From: Chelativorans intermedius
GTDB lineage: Bacteria > Pseudomonadota > Alphaproteobacteria > Rhizobiales > Rhizobiaceae
Assembly: GCF_025398255.1 (NCBI RefSeq)
Contig: NZ_JAODNW010000024.1
Coordinates: 1-49,010 of the forward strand
Direction: 5' to 3'
Length of the DNA stretch: 49,010 bases
Below the pieces are notes generated by a model. That model made no database searches. It saw nothing but the letters and a program-made list of their open reading frames with translations, and was not told the DNA's origin. A program made the translations under genes and the position numbers. Within the stretch, counting starts at the first letter, position 1. Every line of letters begins with the position of its first letter. Below are positions 32,860 to 41,822 of the stretch, in pieces.

Positions 32860-32868
32860 GGGGGAGGG

Positions 32869-33885
32869 CTATTCGGCCACCGCCACGCGCAAGGAAAGGA
32901 TCTCCAGCGCGCGTCCCCGTCCTTCCACGTCGGGCACGACGCTGATCGTGCCGCCGGAGGTGGGTCTGCGGTCGGGCAACTCGGCCTCCAGCAGATATTC
33001 CTCCGGCGAGGAGCCCACCACATAGCGCGAGCGGCCGCAGCCCCCCAGCGCGCCGAGATTGCAGAACATGGAAATCTGCGTCTCCTCGCCCTCCAGCGCG
33101 CGCGCGGTGAGGCTGAAGATGACGCGCCGCCCCGCCAGGTGCTCCAGAACACCCTGGCCGACGTCGAAGGAGACAGCCGTGTCCGGCTCGCCCGCGATCT
33201 GAAGGAAGGATTCCTCTCCATCGTTCACCGCTTCGGCCCGCATGCCGGCGGGCGCGCGCACCGTCGTCGGATCGTCGGGGGTGAAGATGGTAATCCACTC
33301 GCCCGTCGCCTGGATGGTGCCGCGCGGCCGCGTGCCCTGTTGTGCCTCCTCGGGGTCGAAGCTCTCCTCCTGCGCAAGGGGTGGCGAGGCGCTGCCGCCG
33401 CCATCCGGCTGCGGCTGCAGGATGCCGCTTTGCAGTGCCCACCATGCAGCCATGCCGACGGCCGCGACAAGCGTGGCAAGCACGAAAACGAGGGCGAAGG
33501 GCCGCCGCCTTCCCGCCGCGGCGCCCGGCGCGTCCGGCTCCTCCGCATCCTCTGCCGCCGCGTAGGCGGGGGACAGGCGGTCGTCGCGCTCCACATGCGG
33601 CACAAAATCGCCGCCTGCGGCCTCGGGAGCCGGTGCTTCTTCGCGCGGCGGTGCGGGCTTCTCGACCGGCACCACGGCGGGCAGGAACTCCTTCTCGATC
33701 TCGGCGATGACGCTCTTGACGCGCTCGCGCCGCTCCCGCACCTCCTCCGCGGACAGTCCGGGCCGCGCCTCGAGGGAGCGCTCGAGCGCCGCAAAGGCTT
33801 GCCGATAGACCTTTTCCCGGAAGGCCCTGTCCTGCGCGTCGCCCTTCTCCAACGCGCTCCTGATTGCCCGTTTGACCGCCTCCAA
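32869..33885 (-). CDS. Hypothetical bitopic membrane protein with periplasmic beta-rich domain
   Basis: This 338-residue protein is of no function I recognise, with the look of a Rhizobiales-conserved family. An N-terminal helical cytoplasmic part (1-65, AIRSALEKGDAQDRAFREKVYRQAF) is followed by a Pro/Ala/Glu-rich linker (70-128). One transmembrane helix follows (about 129-151). The periplasmic domain (about 180-338) is predicted beta-rich, with VSFDVGQGVLEHLAGRRVIFSL and a GRGRALEILSLRVAV end that resembles a carbohydrate-binding-like sandwich. It is tail-to-tail with the ligase gene (9 nt apart). Likely role: envelope protein; nothing ties it to DNA repair except adjacency. Confidence 0.7.
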   Translation of the reverse strand: MEAVKRAIRSALEKGDAQDRAFREKVYRQAFAALERSLEARPGLSAEEVRERRERVKSVIAEIEKEFLPAVVPVEKPAPPREEAPAPEAAGGDFVPHVERDDRLSPAYAAAEDAEEPDAPGAAAGRRRPFALVFVLATLVAAVGMAAWWALQSGILQPQPDGGGSASPPLAQEESFDPEEAQQGTRPRGTIQATGEWITIFTPDDPTTVRAPAGMRAEAVNDGEESFLQIAGEPDTAVSFDVGQGVLEHLAGRRVIFSLTARALEGEETQISMFCNLGALGGCGRSRYVVGSSPEEYLLEAELPDRRPTSGGTISVVPDVEGRGRALEILSLRVAVAE

Positions 33886-34053
33886 ACGCGTTCCCCTTTC
33901 GCTTCATGGCCATGGTTACCCGGCTGTGCGGGTGCAATCAACGCTCTTTTTCGGCATTGCGTCGGCAGGAAGGGCATGATTCTTCCGGCTTTTCTTGACA
34001 GCCGCGCACACTGCCGTCAGCTATCGCAAACCGATTGCGCAAGGAGCAAACCC

Positions 34054-35046
34054 ATGCTGAAGACGCCCTACCTGCTTTTTCTCGGCGATGCGCCGGACCA
34101 ACTGGCGGCCAAGGTGGCGCAGGGCATCAAGGACTGGCGCCCGCAATTCTGCCTCGGCCAGCTGCGGCTCGAAGGCTGCCGGGCCGATCTCGGCCTGCCC
34201 GAGATGAGCGTCGAGCAGGCAAGGGCTGCCGGCGCGCAGACCCTGGTGGTGGGTGCGGCGAATCGTGGCGGCGTCATCTCCCCCGCCTGGCTGGACACGC
34301 TGGTCGCGGCCGCTCGCGCCGGCATGGACATCGCGTCGGGCCTTCACAACCGGCTGTCCCACCTGCCCGCGCTGGTGGAGGCGGCGGAGAAGGCAGGGAC
34401 GAAGCTGTTCGACGTGCGCGTGCCGCAGAACGACTTTCCCATCGCCGATGGCAAGCGGCGCACGGGCAAGCGCTGCCTTGCCGTGGGCACGGACTGTTCC
34501 ATCGGCAAGATGTACACCGCGCTGGCGATGGAGCGCGAGATGCTGGCCCGCGGCATGAAGGCCACCTTCCGCGCAACGGGCCAGACCGGCATCCTGATCA
34601 CCGGGTCGGGCATACCGCTCGACGCCGTCGTGGCCGACTTCATGGCCGGCGCGGTGGAATGGCTGACGCCCGACAACGACCCCGACCACTGGGACGTGAT
34701 CGAGGGTCAGGGCAGCCTCTTCCATCCTTCCTTTTCCGGCGTCACCCTGGCGCTCATCCACGGCGGACAGCCCGACGCGCTGGTCCTCTGCCACGAACCG
34801 ACACGCACACACATGCGCGGCCTGCCGCACTATGCCTTGCCCTCGCTGGAGGCGCTGCGCGACCTGGCGCTCGCCACCGCCCGCATCGTCAACCCCGAGG
34901 TGAGGGTCACGGGCATCTCCGTCAACACCGCTGCCCTCTCGCAGGAGGAGGCACGCAGATATCTGGAGGAGATCGAGGCGCGTATGGGCCTTCCCGCCGT
35001 CGACCCCTTCCGCGACGGCGCCGGACGGCTGGTGGACGCTCTCTAG
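34054..35046 (+). CDS. dgcN: DgcN, D-glutamate N-acetyltransferase-like protein (DUF1611)
   Basis: This DUF1611-family protein has 330 residues, recently assigned to D-amino acid catabolism as DgcN, the D-glutamate N-acetyltransferase acting with DgcA. The N-terminal Rossmann-like part (LLFLGDAPDQLAAKVAQGI, TLVVGAANRGG) is followed by a P-loop-like VGTDCSIGKMYTALAMERE at about 145-160. A C-terminal domain follows with EGQGSLFHPSFSGVTLALIHG and HEPTRTHMRGLPHY. AAGGAG is 7 nt before the ATG; the open frame upstream is a shadow of the opposite-strand gene. The usual partner dgcA is not adjacent: the next gene is on the other strand. A TTGACA at 33995-34000 may be its -35. Confidence 0.86.
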   Translation: MLKTPYLLFLGDAPDQLAAKVAQGIKDWRPQFCLGQLRLEGCRADLGLPEMSVEQARAAGAQTLVVGAANRGGVISPAWLDTLVAAARAGMDIASGLHNRLSHLPALVEAAEKAGTKLFDVRVPQNDFPIADGKRRTGKRCLAVGTDCSIGKMYTALAMEREMLARGMKATFRATGQTGILITGSGIPLDAVVADFMAGAVEWLTPDNDPDHWDVIEGQGSLFHPSFSGVTLALIHGGQPDALVLCHEPTRTHMRGLPHYALPSLEALRDLALATARIVNPEVRVTGISVNTAALSQEEARRYLEEIEARMGLPAVDPFRDGAGRLVDAL

Positions 35047-35047
35047 A

Positions 35048-35145
35048 CCGGTTCATCGTTTCAATGAAACGCTGATCCGGTCCATCCATTTGTTTTGCCG
35101 CATTTGTGCGACGCCAGATGATTCCATCTGGCTGCAAATGCTGTA
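35048..35145. repeat. Rhizobiales-type palindromic intergenic repeat (single copy here)
   Basis: The 98-nt non-coding block is built of nested palindromes. GTTTCA-A-TGAAAC occurs at 35058-35070. The outer arms GCATTTG (35100-35106) and CAAATGC (35135-35141) enclose a hairpin with CCAGATG (35114-35120) and CATCTGG (35125-35131). The overall pattern (a GTTTCAxTGAAAC box, then TTTGTTTTGCCGCA, then a large hairpin) matches my memory of a dispersed repeat common between genes in Mesorhizobium and Brucella relatives. No second copy was noticed in this window. Confidence 0.55.
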
Positions 35146-35161
35146 GACATGGAAGCCGCGG

Positions 35162-35188
35162 GCCGAAAGCCGGGTTCCGGCTTTCGGC
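35162..35188. terminator. Strong hairpin between convergent dgcN and olsB
   Basis: GCCGAAAGCCGG (35162-35173) pairs perfectly with CCGGCTTTCGGC (35177-35188) over a 3-nt loop. It lies between two convergent genes, so a shared transcription stop is likely even though no T-run follows on either strand. Confidence 0.5.
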
Positions 35189-35207
35189 AGGCCGTTTGCA
35201 GGGCCGA

Positions 35208-36098
35208 TCAGACGGCGAAGCGCTCCGCCTCCTGGCCGTAATAGGCGATATAGCGCTCGGAGATCGCCTCCACCGGCAGGATGACGAGCACATCCGTGGT
35301 GGAGAAATCGGGATCGACCACGCAGCCGTCGCCGAACCGCGCGCCGAGGCGCAGATAGCCCTTGATGAGCGGCGGCATGGCGGCGAGAGCCGTCTTGGCA
35401 TTGATCGCTTCGCGGGGCATCAGGTCCATGGCCGCGTAGCGCGCCTGCCGGGCGCGCACATACCACGGCCCCTCCGCCTGGCAGAAATGGGCGAGGAAGG
35501 AGAGCGGCTCGGCATGGGCGGCCGGCACGGTGCCGGGAAAGGAGGCGCAGCCGGTCATGACGTCGATGTTCCTTTGCCGGCAATAGGCCCAGATGCCCTG
35601 CCAAAGGAGCTCGATGGTGCGCTTCGAGCGATAGGCCGGCAGCACGCAGGAGCGGCCAAGCTCCAGAAAGCGGCGTTGCGGATGGCGCGCCACCAGCGCC
35701 TCAAGCTCGAACTCGTCCTGAGAGTAGAAGCCGCCTGCCGCCGCGGCATTCTCCTGGGTGAGAAGCCTGTAGGTCCCGACGATGCGCTCGCGCTCGCTGC
35801 CGGCAAGCGATGTGTCGATCACAAGCAGGTGATCGCACACGGCGTCGAAACGGTCGGCGTCACGTTCTTCCAGCGCTTCGAGCGATGCCGGGCGGGCGCC
35901 CATCTCCTGATAGAAGACGCGGAATCGGATGGACTGGGCGGCGGCGACCTCGTCGGCACCGCGCGCCAGCCGAACCTCCAGCGGCCCGATTCGCCCGAGA
36001 ACCGGCACCTCTGCAAGGCGGGCGGAAAGGTCTTCGATAAGCGTCATCTTCCCAGCGCGTTCGGGGATGGCTGTCGGTTTCAATGTCAAACCTTGCAC
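35208..36098 (-). CDS. olsB: OlsB-type ornithine N-acyltransferase
   Basis: OlsB makes lyso-ornithine lipid from ornithine and 3-hydroxyacyl-ACP at the inner membrane. The 296-residue protein is a GNAT-like/hemolysin-family acyltransferase. It shows IRFRVFYQEMGARP, VCDHLLVID, IVGTYRLL, ELGRSCVLPAYRSKRTIELLW and the MTGCASFPGT motif, then PLIKGYLRLGARFGDGCVVDPDF. The GTG at 36098 is chosen because GGAGGAG lies 7 nt upstream; other candidates are an internal ATG at 36047 and a farther GTG at 36200. The acyl-completing OlsA is not adjacent. Its upstream neighbour on the same strand is a hybrid histidine kinase. Confidence 0.9.
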   Translation of the reverse strand: MQGLTLKPTAIPERAGKMTLIEDLSARLAEVPVLGRIGPLEVRLARGADEVAAAQSIRFRVFYQEMGARPASLEALEERDADRFDAVCDHLLVIDTSLAGSERERIVGTYRLLTQENAAAAGGFYSQDEFELEALVARHPQRRFLELGRSCVLPAYRSKRTIELLWQGIWAYCRQRNIDVMTGCASFPGTVPAAHAEPLSFLAHFCQAEGPWYVRARQARYAAMDLMPREAINAKTALAAMPPLIKGYLRLGARFGDGCVVDPDFSTTDVLVILPVEAISERYIAYYGQEAERFAV

Positions 36099-36196
36099 CG
36101 TGATTCTCCTCCACGTCGCATCGAAGCGGACATAGAGGCCGGCTGCGACAGGAGCATGACAAGAAAATGGCCGGCTTACAATCTCCGCCGACGCGA

Positions 36197-38416
36197 TCAC
36201 ACCGCCGCGTGCATCTCCAGCGCCGACAACAGCTTGTCCGGATCGAGCGGCTTGGTGACGAAGCCGCTGGCGCCATGCGCCAGCGCGCTGTGGCGCGTCT
36301 TTTCCTGCCCGTCGGCAGACAGCACCAGAATGGGAACCGGGCGAAGGCCCGTTTCCTCCTCGTAGCGGCGAATGCTGGCGATGGCGTCGAGACCGTCGAG
36401 CACCGGCATGTGGAGATCCATGAGCACGATGTCGAAGGCGCGGGCAGGATGGGTCAGCTCGTCGACGGCCACGCGCCCATTGGGCACCAGCGTCACCTTG
36501 TGGCCGGCGCGCGCCAGCGTCGCGCGCGCCAGCATGGCATTGATCTCGTTGTCTTCGGCCACCAGCACGTTGAGCGCATTCCCCTGCGTCACCACCTTTG
36601 CGCCGGGCTGGGCCGCGGGCGCGCCGCCGCCTTCCGGCTGTTCGTTGAGCAGCAGGCGCAGAAGCGTGCGCCCGCGCACCGGACGGGCGAGAAACGCCGC
36701 ATAGCCGTTGGCGCGAAAGGCGGTCAGGCGGCCGCGGTCGGTCGGCGCGATGAGGGTGAGCGCCCGCCTGGCGGACAGCCCGCGCCGCCGCAACCGCGCA
36801 AGGCGGTCCACCTTCCGGCTTTCCAGGGACGCATCGACAAGCACGGCGTCGAAGACGGCCTTACGCTTGCCGAGCAGGGCGAGCGCGCTCTTTTCGCCGT
36901 CGAAGACGCGCGCCCTGCCCCCGTGGGCGCGTACGGCCATGGCCAGCGCCTCGCCCTCCACCGCATGGGGCGTGAGAATGGCGACGTTCCAGCCCTTGAG
37001 CGCCATCGCCTCGTCGGCCGGCTCTGCCTCGTCGCGCGCAATGGGCAGGGTGACGGTGAAGGCCGCCCCTTCGCCCGGCGCGCTGTCGACGCCGATGCTG
37101 CCCTTCATGGCTTCCACGAGCCGACGGGTGATGGCAAGGCCCAGCCCGGCGCCGCCGTGGCGGCGTGTGGAGCCGCTGTCGCCCTGCTCGAACTCCTGAA
37201 AGATGCGCGCCCGCGTCGCCTCGTCGAGACCGGGGCCGGTGTCCTCGACCTTGAAGGCAAGGGCCGGTCCGTTCTCGTGGGTGACGGCCCTCACGGTGAC
37301 CAGCACGCCCCCTTCCTCCGTGAACTTGATGGCATTGCCGAGCAGGTTGAGCAGGATCTGGCGCAGGCGGCCGGGATCGGCCGTCACCGTCTCCGGCACG
37401 TCCGGGGCGATGTGGCAGCCCAGCCCGATATTCTTGGCAAAGGCGCGCGAGGCCATCAGCTCGACGATGTTTTCCACCAGCTCGCGCACATTCATGCTCT
37501 GCGGTTCGAGCTCCAGCCGGCCAGCCTCGATCTTGGAATAGTCGAGCAGATCCTCGATCAGCGCCAGAAGCGCGCTGGCGGAGGTGGAGATGGCGCCGAG
37601 ATAGGTGCGCTGCTCCGGCGACAGCCGGGTATCGGCCAGAAGGCGCGCCATGCCCATAATGCCGTTCATGGGCGTGCGGATCTCGTGGCTGACGGTTGCG
37701 AGAAAGCGCGACTTGGCAAAGCTTGCCTGTTCGGCGCGCTCGCGGGCGTTGACGAGCGCGCTCTCGGCGCGCTTGCGGGCAGTGATGTCGCGGGCGATCG
37801 CCCAGTGCGAGACGGTATCGCTTTCCGGGTCGTGCAGCGACAGCTCGGTCCACGAAAACCAGCGCAACCCGCCCCGGGCATGGATGGGAACATCGGTCGC
37901 ACTCAGGCTTTCGCCACGCTGCGAGGCGGCCTCGGGCGCAAGCCCCACATCGACGCCCAGCTCGGGCAGCGTCTTGCCCCGCAGCGCGGCGGGCGTGCTC
38001 TCCATGAGGTCGGCAAACACCTTGTTGGCATAGAGGATGCGGCCCTCGCTGTCGCGATGGACCACAAGATCGCCGAGCGCCTCCAGAAGTCCGTGGAGGC
38101 GCTGCTCGCTTTTTTTCATCGCGGAAACCCGGTCGGCAAGCGCTGCCAGCTCGGCCGTCTCCCGCGGCGCTTCCGCGGCCTGCGGGTCGGGGCGCGGTCG
38201 CACTGCCAGAACACAGCCGGCAAGGCCGAGGAGAACAAGCGCCAGCACCAGAAGCGGATGGGCATCCGACAGATGGGCGAGAAGGCTGGCAAGCAGCGTG
38301 GTAAATCCGAACCACAGCAGGGCACCGTCAGCGGCCAATGCGCCGCCGCCCTCCCGCAGTCGTGCCCATATCCACCGGATTTGCGCCGTCATCATGGGCG
38401 GCACGATAACGGGCAC
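36197..38416 (-). CDS. Hybrid sensor histidine kinase with PAS, kinase, pseudo-receiver and receiver domains
   Basis: This is a membrane-bound hybrid kinase of 739 residues. Two transmembrane helices (about 33-47 and 54-72) are followed by a coiled stretch and a PAS domain (about 104-215, LLEALGDLVVHRDSEGRILYANKVF). The HisKA domain has H244 in TVSHEIRTPMNG. The HATPase region has LLNLLGNAIKFTEEGGV, VEDTGPGLD and GAGLGLAITRRLV. A degenerate receiver (about 500-610) follows, and a canonical receiver (about 618-739) has phospho-acceptor D667 (LMDLHMPVLDG) and K in VTKPLD. The start is the first ATG of the frame; an ATG pair seven codons downstream is equally possible, with no clear ribosome site. 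Signal and partner regulator are unknown. Confidence 0.9.
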   Translation of the reverse strand: MPVIVPPMMTAQIRWIWARLREGGGALAADGALLWFGFTTLLASLLAHLSDAHPLLVLALVLLGLAGCVLAVRPRPDPQAAEAPRETAELAALADRVSAMKKSEQRLHGLLEALGDLVVHRDSEGRILYANKVFADLMESTPAALRGKTLPELGVDVGLAPEAASQRGESLSATDVPIHARGGLRWFSWTELSLHDPESDTVSHWAIARDITARKRAESALVNARERAEQASFAKSRFLATVSHEIRTPMNGIMGMARLLADTRLSPEQRTYLGAISTSASALLALIEDLLDYSKIEAGRLELEPQSMNVRELVENIVELMASRAFAKNIGLGCHIAPDVPETVTADPGRLRQILLNLLGNAIKFTEEGGVLVTVRAVTHENGPALAFKVEDTGPGLDEATRARIFQEFEQGDSGSTRRHGGAGLGLAITRRLVEAMKGSIGVDSAPGEGAAFTVTLPIARDEAEPADEAMALKGWNVAILTPHAVEGEALAMAVRAHGGRARVFDGEKSALALLGKRKAVFDAVLVDASLESRKVDRLARLRRRGLSARRALTLIAPTDRGRLTAFRANGYAAFLARPVRGRTLLRLLLNEQPEGGGAPAAQPGAKVVTQGNALNVLVAEDNEINAMLARATLARAGHKVTLVPNGRVAVDELTHPARAFDIVLMDLHMPVLDGLDAIASIRRYEEETGLRPVPILVLSADGQEKTRHSALAHGASGFVTKPLDPDKLLSALEMHAAV

Positions 38417-38474
38417 GGATTACGGAAGGTTTTGTCCGGTCGCTCAAGTGCGACCGACTGCAGCAGGATTTTCT

Positions 38475-39464
38475 TTACATCTCCACCACCAGCCGGCCGC
38501 GCACCCGGCCGGCGACGATGTCCTCCGCCGCCTCGATGACCTTTCCGAAGGGGATGGTGCCGGTAATGGTGGCGAGCTTATCATGATCGAGCTCGGCGGC
38601 GATGCGGCGCCAGGCTTCCAGGCGCAGCGCCTTCGGCGCCATCACCGAGTCGATGCCGAGCAGCGAGATGCCGCGCAGGATGAAGGGGGCGACGCTGGCC
38701 GGCAGGTCGAGCCCCTGCGCCAGACCGCAGGCGGCGACGGCGCCGCCATAGGACGTCATGGACAATACATTGGCCAGCGTGTGGCTTCCCACCGCATCCA
38801 CGCCGCCAGCCCAGCGCTCCTTGCCGAGCGGCTTGGCAGGGCCGGAAAGCACCTCGCGGGGGATGATCTCGCTGGCGCCGAGGCTCTTCAGATAGGATTC
38901 CTCGGCGGTGCGGCCTGTCGCGGCGATCACCTCGTAGCCGCGCGCCGACAGAAGCGCCACGGCGATGGAACCGACGCCACCCGCCGCCCCGGTGACGACG
39001 AGCGGTCCGCGATCGGGAGCAATTCCGTGGCGTTCCAACGCCATCACGCACAGCATGGCCGTATATCCGGCGGTGCCCACGGCCATGGCCTGGTGCACAC
39101 TCAAACCCTCGGGCAGCGGCACCAGCCAGTCGCCGCTGACGCGGGCACGGCCGGCATAGGCGCCGTAATGCGTCTCGCCCACGCCCCAGCCGTTGAGGAT
39201 CACCTTGTCGCCCTCCTTCCACTCGGGATGGCTGGAGCGGATGACGGTGCCGGCGAAGTCGATGCCGGGGATCATGGGAAAGCGGCGCACCACCGGGGCC
39301 TTGCCGGTGATGGCGAGCCCATCCTTGTAATTGACCGTGGTGGCCTCGACAGCCACGGTGACGTCGCCTTCCATCAACGCGTCTTCGCCGATCTCGACAA
39401 AGGAGACCGATTGCTTCTTCTCCTCGTCGCGGGTGATGAGAACGGCATTGAAACGATCGGCCAT
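38475..39464 (-). CDS. acuI: Acrylyl-CoA reductase / MDR oxidoreductase, AcuI-YhdH type
   Basis: This NADPH-dependent zinc-independent medium-chain reductase has 329 residues. It starts [21 protein letters not shown], shows [29 protein letters not shown] and the nucleotide motif [23 protein letters not shown], and ends [29 protein letters not shown]. AcuI reduces toxic acrylyl-CoA to propionyl-CoA, as in 3-hydroxypropionate or DMSP breakdown. No DMSP gene is recognised here, so a general detoxification role is the safer reading. AGGAGCGCC precedes the ATG. Confidence 0.88.
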   Translation of the reverse strand: MADRFNAVLITRDEEKKQSVSFVEIGEDALMEGDVTVAVEATTVNYKDGLAITGKAPVVRRFPMIPGIDFAGTVIRSSHPEWKEGDKVILNGWGVGETHYGAYAGRARVSGDWLVPLPEGLSVHQAMAVGTAGYTAMLCVMALERHGIAPDRGPLVVTGAAGGVGSIAVALLSARGYEVIAATGRTAEESYLKSLGASEIIPREVLSGPAKPLGKERWAGGVDAVGSHTLANVLSMTSYGGAVAACGLAQGLDLPASVAPFILRGISLLGIDSVMAPKALRLEAWRRIAAELDHDKLATITGTIPFGKVIEAAEDIVAGRVRGRLVVEM

Positions 39465-39541
39465 GGCGCTCCTCCGGTGTGGCTGGACGTGGCTCGACTC
39501 TGCGGCTGGCCAGGCGGCAGGTCAATGCCGCCCTTCGACGA

Positions 39542-41203
39542 CTATGCCCCCAGCTCGCCCGCCAGGGCCTTGTCGATCAGGGCCCGCGTCTCGGCGATGC
39601 CGTAAAGGGCGACGAACGATCCGAAGCGCGGCCCGCGCTCCTGGCCGAGCAGCACCTGATAGAGCATCTGGAAGAACGCGCCGGAAACGCCGGGTCCGCC
39701 GGTTGGGCTCGTGCGCTTGTGATCCTGATAGCGCTCGATGCCGCGGGCGACATCGAGCGCGGCGTTCTGGATCTCCTCGCCATCGGCTTCTGCCGAAAGG
39801 CCCGACAGCTTCTCGCCAAGGGCCGCAAGCGCCTGCCGCTCCACCTCGTCGGGGGCGCGGAAGCGCTTTGCCGGTTTCACGAAATCCTCGAAATAGCGGA
39901 TGGCGTAGTCCGTCAGGCGGTCGAGCTCGGGATGGGTCTCGGCCGTCACCCCCGGCGCATAGCGCGAGATGAAGCCCCACAGCACGCCCTTGTCGTGAGC
40001 GTTGGAGGCGCTGACGAGATTGAGCAGCAGCGCGAAGGGCACCGGCAGGTCGATGGCCGGCGGGCGGCCGTCATGGACGTGCCAGACCGGATTGCCGAGC
40101 CGGTTCTGCCAGTCCTGCCGGGGATAGGCGGACAGGAAGGCGTAATATTCGTCCACCGCCCGGGGAATCACGTCGAAATAAAGCTTCTTGGCCGTCTTCG
40201 GCTTCTGGTACATGTAGAGCGACAGGCTCTCCGTCGGGGCGTAGGTCAGCCATTCCTCGATCGTCAGCCCGTTGCCCTTGGACTTGGAGATCTTCTGTCC
40301 CTTCTCGTCCAGAAAGAGCTCGTAGTTGAAGCCTTCCGGCGGGCGGGCGCCCAGCACGCTGCAGATGCGCGCCGCCAGCTTCACGCTGTCGATCAGGTCC
40401 TTGCCCGACATCTCGTAGTCGACGGAAAGGGCTGCCCAGCGCATGGCCCAGTCGGGTTTCCACTGCAGCTTGGCATGCCCGCCTGTGACCGGCGTCTCGA
40501 AACGTTCGCCCGTCTCGGGGTCGCGCCAGACGATGGTGCCGGCATCGAGCTTGCGCTCCTCGACCGGGACCTGGCAGACGACGCCGGTCCTGGGATGAAT
40601 GGGCAGGAAGGGCGAATAGGTCTTCGCCCGTTCTTCGCGCAGCGAGGGCAGCATGATGGCCATCACCTCGTCATAGCGCTCCAGAAGCGTCAGAAGCGTG
40701 GCGTCGAAGCGGCCGGAAGTATAGTATTCGGTGGAGGAAGCGAACTCGTAATCGAAGCCGAACTGGTCGAGAAACGCCCTGAGCCGCGCATTGTTGGCGG
40801 CGCCGAACGAGCCGTGCTCGCTGCCGAAGGGGTCCGGCACGCGGGTCAGCGGCTTGCCCAGATGCGCCTTGAGCATCTCCCGATTGGGCACGTTGTCGGG
40901 CACCTTCCGCAGGCCGTCCATATCGTCGGAGAAGCAGATGATCTTGGTCTTCACGCGGTCCTCGGTGAGGACGCGGAAGGCGTGTCGTACCATGGAGGTG
41001 CGTGCCACCTCGCCGAAGGTTCCGATATGGGGCAGGCCGGAAGGCCCGTAGCCGGTCTCGAACAGCACCGTGCCGGGAAAGGGCTTCCCCTCGTAGCGTT
41101 CGATGATCCGCCGCGCCTCCTCGAAGGGCCAGGCCTTGCTCTCGGCCGCCGCCGCCAGCATCTCCGGGGCAAGTTCGAGCGCATTGTGCGTGGTCATCGT
41201 CAT
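39542..41203 (-). CDS. lysS: Lysyl-tRNA synthetase, class I
   Basis: This is the class I form of lysine-tRNA ligase, found in archaea and in alphaproteobacteria. The 553-residue protein has the Rossmann HIGH motif as [10 protein letters not shown] (about 57-66), the KMSKS motif as KISKSKG (about 306-312) and [11 protein letters not shown] near residue 93. The C-terminal anticodon-binding helical domain runs from about 400. The start with tandem MTMTTHNA has no strong ribosome site; ATG at 41203 and 41197 are both possible. It is encoded divergently from the TerB-like gene across 144 nt. Confidence 0.96.
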   Translation of the reverse strand: MTMTTHNALELAPEMLAAAAESKAWPFEEARRIIERYEGKPFPGTVLFETGYGPSGLPHIGTFGEVARTSMVRHAFRVLTEDRVKTKIICFSDDMDGLRKVPDNVPNREMLKAHLGKPLTRVPDPFGSEHGSFGAANNARLRAFLDQFGFDYEFASSTEYYTSGRFDATLLTLLERYDEVMAIMLPSLREERAKTYSPFLPIHPRTGVVCQVPVEERKLDAGTIVWRDPETGERFETPVTGGHAKLQWKPDWAMRWAALSVDYEMSGKDLIDSVKLAARICSVLGARPPEGFNYELFLDEKGQKISKSKGNGLTIEEWLTYAPTESLSLYMYQKPKTAKKLYFDVIPRAVDEYYAFLSAYPRQDWQNRLGNPVWHVHDGRPPAIDLPVPFALLLNLVSASNAHDKGVLWGFISRYAPGVTAETHPELDRLTDYAIRYFEDFVKPAKRFRAPDEVERQALAALGEKLSGLSAEADGEEIQNAALDVARGIERYQDHKRTSPTGGPGVSGAFFQMLYQVLLGQERGPRFGSFVALYGIAETRALIDKALAGELGA

Positions 41204-41347
41204 TTCGGTCGTCCGTGGTCAGGAGGGTCTCGCCGCTGGTCTCTAAGCCCGGCCCGGCGGTGCGTCAATCAAGACACGGTTTTTTCGTTGCGGGCGGCAG
41301 CGGGGGTGCATAGGCTCTGGCCGCTGAACGTTGAAAGGGAATGCCGA

Positions 41348-41764
41348 ATGAGCCTGCAGCCGAGCCCCCAGGAAGCGCTGATCTATCTGATGGTCATCAT
41401 GTCGGCGGCCGATCGCGACATGACCGATGCCGAGCTTGGCAGCATCGGCAGCGTCGTGCGCCGGTTGCCGGTCTTCAGGGACTTCGACGACAACCGCATC
41501 ATCGACGTCGCCCGCCAATGCCAGCAGATCCTGCAGGAAGAGGACGGGATGGAGCGGGTTCTGACCACCGTGCGCGACGTGGTGCCCGAGCGGTTGCATG
41601 ACACGGCCTATGCGCTGGCCGTCGAGGTGGCCGCTGCCGATCTGCATGTGGAGCCGGAGGAAAAGCGCATGCTGCAGATCGTGCGCCGCCATCTCAAGGT
41701 GGAGCCGCTGGTGGCCGCCGCCATCGAGCGGGCGGCCCGCGCGCGCCATCGCACCTTGTTCTGA
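41348..41764 (+). CDS. TerB-family protein
   Basis: This is a 138-residue all-helical cytoplasmic protein of the TerB/DjlA-like family. The internal duplication shows as ALIYLMVIMSAADRDMTDAELGSI (about 10-33) and AYALAVEVAAADLHVEPEEKRMLQIV (about 87-112), each with an acidic D/E metal-binding-type loop. Some relatives are linked to tellurite resistance, but isolated TerB proteins in rhizobia have no proven role, and no ter operon is present. AAAGGGA lies before the ATG at 41348; the open frame extends upstream only as a lysS shadow. Confidence 0.87.
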   Translation: MSLQPSPQEALIYLMVIMSAADRDMTDAELGSIGSVVRRLPVFRDFDDNRIIDVARQCQQILQEEDGMERVLTTVRDVVPERLHDTAYALAVEVAAADLHVEPEEKRMLQIVRRHLKVEPLVAAAIERAARARHRTLF

Positions 41765-41822
41765 CGGTGCGCTCAAGCGCATGTGACTGGCGGCAGCGCC
41801 ACGGGCGGGCCATAAGGGCGCC

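Noticed and set aside
38475-39464. DMSP catabolism inferred from AcuI and a DmdC-like acyl-CoA dehydrogenase in the same window
   Set aside because: The two genes are 17 kb apart, no DMSP lyase or demethylase is recognised, and both families have broader roles.
41348-41764. Tellurite resistance locus
   Set aside because: Only a single TerB-like protein is present, without terZ/D/C partners, so resistance cannot be claimed.
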